Positions 60,180-64,000 of a stretch of DNA of 64,000 nucleotides are shown piece by piece. The DNA is from Sphagnum compactum. Lineage: Eukaryota > Bryophyta > Sphagnopsida > Sphagnales. How positions within the stretch are numbered: position 1 is the stretch's first letter; the number at the start of each line of letters is the position of its first letter. A program made the translations under genes and the position numbers. The DNA is taken from the NCBI GenBank assembly GCA_965153455.1, contig OZ234496.1, positions 8,269,863 to 8,333,862 of the forward strand, written 5' to 3'. Below the pieces are notes generated by a model. That model saw only the letters and a list, made by a program, of their open reading frames with translations, was not told the origin of the DNA and did not search any database.

Positions 60180-60915
60180 GCAGCTGCCTGCTGCGCAGTA
60201 TATGAATCTTCACCGCTTTGCCCTTCCTTCAGATTGGTGTCCTGTAAATGCATGTCTGGTGTGGATGAGTGAAAGCGAGGTGCTTGTGACTCGTGAGTAA
60301 AAGGCAATGGTGGTGCATGTGAGTACTTAAAAAAGCAAAAGGTGGGGCCCTGGAATGATGGAAAGGCTGCTGTTTTTTAGCTTCACACTAGATTCCAGGA
60401 GATTCAGGGACTGTGTGGGGGTGTGAACCAATTGACATCTGGAGATTCTTTTTTGTCGTTGTATCCCTGCTGTATTGTCTACCAGCTTGGTCGTGTAGGT
60501 ACATATCAATATCCAATGAAAACCGTGAGGCCTGTGGTGGTGGGGCTGAGAAAGCATCCGGATTCAATGCTCCTAAAACTTTGCAGTTTTCCATGTTTTG
60601 GATTTGGATGCCACTTGTTGGAGTTTTAGTGGCAGTTAGAGATTCCATCAGCTGCTTTATTGTTTTTGTGGGTTGTCATCTTGTCAGCGCTCGTGGAGAA
60701 TCCGAGATTCTTCTGCGCGGGCCCATCTTCCTCTATCTGTCCAGTGTTGAGCGGGAACCGTAACTGTAGACTGGTGTGGCGGCGGCTGCTGCTGCTGCTG
60801 CTGGGTCAACATAGCACAGTGGTCGCGTTTGTTTCACCTATGCGGTCGAAGTGGAACATCTTTTTCTCTTTCGACAATAATTCAATTTGGCTTGCAACTT
60901 TTACACTTGACTAAT
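60180..60915. other. GC-richer island, hydrophobic 116-codon frame on plus strand
   Basis: CpG-bearing block with a CTG run (60787-60802). The plus frame 60413-60763 predicts two hydrophobic stretches, and an 86-codon minus frame (60388-60648) overlaps it. Neither resembles a known family and I cannot choose between them. It could be an unrecognised small gene, a non-coding transcript or a decayed exon. Confidence 0.25.
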
Positions 60916-63289
60916 AAGAGCATTCATTCAGCGTGCTTGAATGTTTTAAAAGTTTGATCTATTCTTGAAGGTGGCTCTTGATTATGGTTATGTTTGGAGA
61001 ATCTTAACCTCGCGCTTAAGTAATAATGTTAGGTGAAGTTAAGAAAAATTCCATCAAACTAGGCTTTACTTTCTGTGCCACTCCATCCACAATTGATTTT
61101 TAAGTTCATGCCTCCCACATCAACAGGCAGTCCGGACTCAAGTGTCAATGAATCCCAGCAGTTGTCCCTTGCAAGATTCAGAATTTGAAACCAAAAATCA
61201 AGCGAGGGATGATGAGATAGATCATAGCAAAGCCAGATGGAGCTCATGTGAGAAAAGGCCAATACTACCCAAGGTTAAACACCAAGTTGAAATGTTTCAA
61301 TAAATGCCAAAAGCCTTCCCTTGCAAGATTCAGAATTTGAAGACAAAATCAAGCAAGAGATGATGAATATAGCAAAGGGGAATTGAGCTCATGTGGGACC
61401 AGGCACATGCTAGCCAAGGTTGGACCAAAAGCTTCAATGGGCAAACAAATGACTTCTGGAATCACCATGACACCCATGCATGCGCCATAGTAGGGTACTC
61501 ACAATGACCAAGTTGTTTAAGGATCCATTAAAATCAAATTTAGGTTAAAATGTGATTCTTCACGTAAGAAGTGAAAATTTGTAATTTTCAAAATGTGAAC
61601 TTGAATGTAAAGTACTTTGGAAATGGGCCGGGACTTCAAAGAGTTCAGTCAAGCTAATCCCAATGCTGGAACTCCTGAGTTCGCTTATAAATGAGTTTTC
61701 AGAGTTAGCCCTTAACTGCCCACTAAAATCCCCAAGACCCTTACTAATTTTCACTCTTACATGTGGGTAGTTGAGTTCACCAATTGGAAGCCCACTGGAT
61801 ACACTTTTTCATGCCTTTCAAGGAATTATTTATTAGTTCAAATACCTCTGTTTTTGTATCATTGGATATTGTTTTTTCATTAAATCCTAGACTTTTTTAA
61901 TTGCAAGTTAATTTGAGATCAAGAGCTCCAATCACAAATTTGGAAAAAACCATAAAAGTCCCACTCAACTCTTAGGGGCTAAACCATCGATGATTCTTTG
62001 GGCATCTTTGTATGGGGTAATGCCCTAAAAGCAAGGCATGGCTCAACATGTAAAGCATAAGGCAAACTTGATAGAGGTGGTTTTTGCATATGTGTCTTAT
62101 GATGGTTTCATATATGGGCAAGCCCATCCAAATTAGGTTCATATTTCATAAAATGAAAGCACAATCAAGTGGACTATTTGGATTGTTGTAGTATTGATTT
62201 TTTTGGAATATAAATGAACTGAGAATTTACAGTCATATTCAACGCAAAAACATTGCCAATATTTTAATTATTCATGTTACAATAAAATTTTAAATAAATC
62301 ATATTATAAAACAAGAATGAGTTCTAAGAAAAAAAAAACTCATAATGAACTTTTGAAATTAAACATTATCCTGATCCTAGAATAAAATTTGACATGTAGA
62401 CTCAAAATGAGTGCCACAAATTAATTTCTTTTTATTAAATATTGCATCATCAGGTTTTATTAATTCATTTTTCATGTTTTTATATGGATTTTTTAACCCA
62501 ATAAATGAAAATATACACACTTTGTATTACCTATATTTTTCAATAAAAATATTAAAAAATGTACCTTGTCCATGCATAATTTGATAATTCTCATATTGCT
62601 AGAGTTTTAGCAAGTGTAACATATGAACTTTCACAAGGCCAAAAGTGAGCCATCTAATCATGCTTTTATCACATAGGACACATCTATTGATGTTATAACA
62701 ACCCAATTGACTACACTTTTTTTTTCACATACATGGAGTAAAGACATCAAGTTTACTAGTAGGCAAAATTTTACTAAAAGTATATTAGAAAATAAATGTC
62801 AAAGTAAATGTCTTACTTGAGTATCTATTGCCTTGTGCTTTGTCTTGTACGTGTCATGTGACTTCATCCCAAAAGTTTTGCAATTGGCATTTGATGTGCA
62901 TTTCTTTCTTTTCAAACGAGCTTGAACATGCATTTATTTTGTCTTAAAATCCTTCAAGATTTTTCTTAGTGTCTTTGGAGGTACATTTATAGAGCATAAA
63001 ATCTGTTGGGGAGGGGGGGCTTTTTGAAAAATGAAATTCCCATGCTTGTGGGCATTCCATTTTTTGAAATTCCTCAAGTTTTATTTAATTTTCTACCCAT
63101 GATACTCATGAAAAATAATAATAATCATAATTGAAAATCACATTGTGAGCCATTGTACAACCTAAACAAAAATTTCAACACATATTGGAAGATTGTGAGC
63201 CCCGATCTGCTAGTGTTAAAACTGACACTACCAACAAAATTCAGAGAATTCCCTTTATGGAATGTAGAACTATCATTTTTCAAAGGGTA
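60916..63289. other. AT-rich spacer, no gene seen
   Basis: Contains an imperfect 152-bp tandem duplication (61155-61430) and otherwise CpG-poor sequence without frames of note. Confidence 0.5.
61155..61430 (+). repeat. 152-bp imperfect tandem duplication
   Basis: Units share ccttgcaagattcagaatttga, aaatcaagc, gatgatga, atagcaaag, gagctcatgtg and ccaaggtt, with a period of about 152 bp. Confidence 0.65.
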
Positions 63290-64000
63290 CTAGTGTAGCT
63301 TGCAGCATTGGCTCAAATGTGAACTGGTTAGCCAACTGAATTAATTCAATTTTCAATGGAAAAAATACTCAAAATTCAATATCTCATGCACCTCATTTAA
63401 TTTTTTTTCCAAAAAATCACCTTCATTAAATTCTGTTTATTGAGGGCTTTCCAACAATGCCAAGAACATGCCCAAAATTCCCCTAGCAATTTTAGTTTTG
63501 GATTCAAATGAATTTTGATTAAAGAAGATTCAACATTTGATCATTTCTCTACCATAGGCCAAAACATTATGAAACCAACTCACTCCACCCCTCCTCATCA
63601 AGGACTTTCCAATGGTATCAAGAGCATGGCAAGGGGCATTTTGGTTTGGGAATCTCAATGTGAGCAACAACAAAATAATCAACCAAAGCTTCTTTCATCT
63701 ATAAATTTTTATAGTATAGCTTATGCCATTGGCCCAATTGTGAACATGTTACCCAACTAATTAATTACTCCTTTCAAAACCATTTAAAGTAATTTAATTA
63801 AAATTTCAATGAATTTTTTTTTGAAGAATCAATATCTTTTTCACTTAAGGTTTAAAAATCTCCAAATCACCTTCATTGAATCCTACTCATTGAGAGCATT
63901 CGGATATACCAAGAGCTCATTCAAATTCCCTAATAGTTTTCAGTTCTAACCTTACGAATTTTGAATGAATTTTTTTTCAATATTCAACAACTTCTCCATT
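63290..64000 (+). repeat. tandem repeat, ~421-bp period, running off the window
   Basis: Unit 1 begins near tagcttgcagcattggctc (63296) and unit 2 near tagcttatgccattggccc (63717). Both continue with gtgaac...gtta(c/g)cc(c/a)aact, an aatatct box, tcaccttcatt(a/g)aat, a tttccaac/attcggat-accaag block and gaatttt. The second unit is cut by the window end, so the array may continue. The copies are diverged. Confidence 0.6.

Noticed and set aside
1-64000. CRISPR arrays, bacterial operons or organellar gene blocks
   Set aside because: No regularly spaced identical repeats with unique spacers, no Shine-Dalgarno-led gene strings and no plastid or mitochondrial genes were seen.

Overview
The window is nuclear DNA from a land plant. 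The evidence is a plant-type N-acetylglutamate synthase, a plant SPX-RING ubiquitin ligase of the NLA/BAH1 type, GT-AG introns with TGCAG acceptors, AAACCCTA (telo-box) motifs near the ribosomal-protein gene, and dense small MITE-like repeats. Gene density (four convincing genes in 64 kb), AT-rich CpG-poor spacers and the divergent N-terminus of the SPX protein make a bryophyte such as a moss my best guess, but the sequence alone does not settle the lineage.

Layout. 1-8.0 kb: AT-rich intergenic DNA with MITEs and one CpG-rich orphan island. 8.0-13.5 kb: promoter, GA-rich leader and ten coding exons of N-acetylglutamate synthase (+ strand). 13.5-16.8 kb: convergent spacer without a recognisable gene. 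16.8-18.6 kb: an intronless gene (- strand) for a 604-residue Ser-rich protein with a C-terminal hydrophobic segment, followed by its leader and a 28/21-bp minisatellite. 20-49 kb: a gene-poor repeat landscape with 154-bp CACTA-like MITEs, several other inverted-repeat families, SINE-like units, a possible LTR, a decayed reverse-transcriptase element at about 40 kb, a telomere-like stretch and a 1-kb foldback of 11-bp A+T-rich monomers. 49.8-50.7 kb: ribosomal protein eL29. 52.1-54.0 kb: a second relic of the same retroelement family. 55.9-59.6 kb: the SPX-RING gene with a duplicated promoter segment, leader intron and upstream ORF. 60-64 kb: a GC-rich island, then AT-rich DNA ending in two copies of a 421-bp tandem repeat.

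The four genes are unrelated housekeeping or regulatory loci, not a cluster: arginine biosynthesis, a membrane-associated protein of unknown role, translation, and phosphate/nitrate homeostasis. No CRISPR array, operon or true tRNA/rRNA gene was seen. Exon boundaries of the three spliced genes were worked out by hand from reading-phase continuity and GT/AG sites. The points most worth a second look are the 11-bp-monomer foldback, the NLA leader (uORF plus 77-bp promoter duplication), the same-length 154-bp MITE trio, and a repeat family that sits close to two gene starts.
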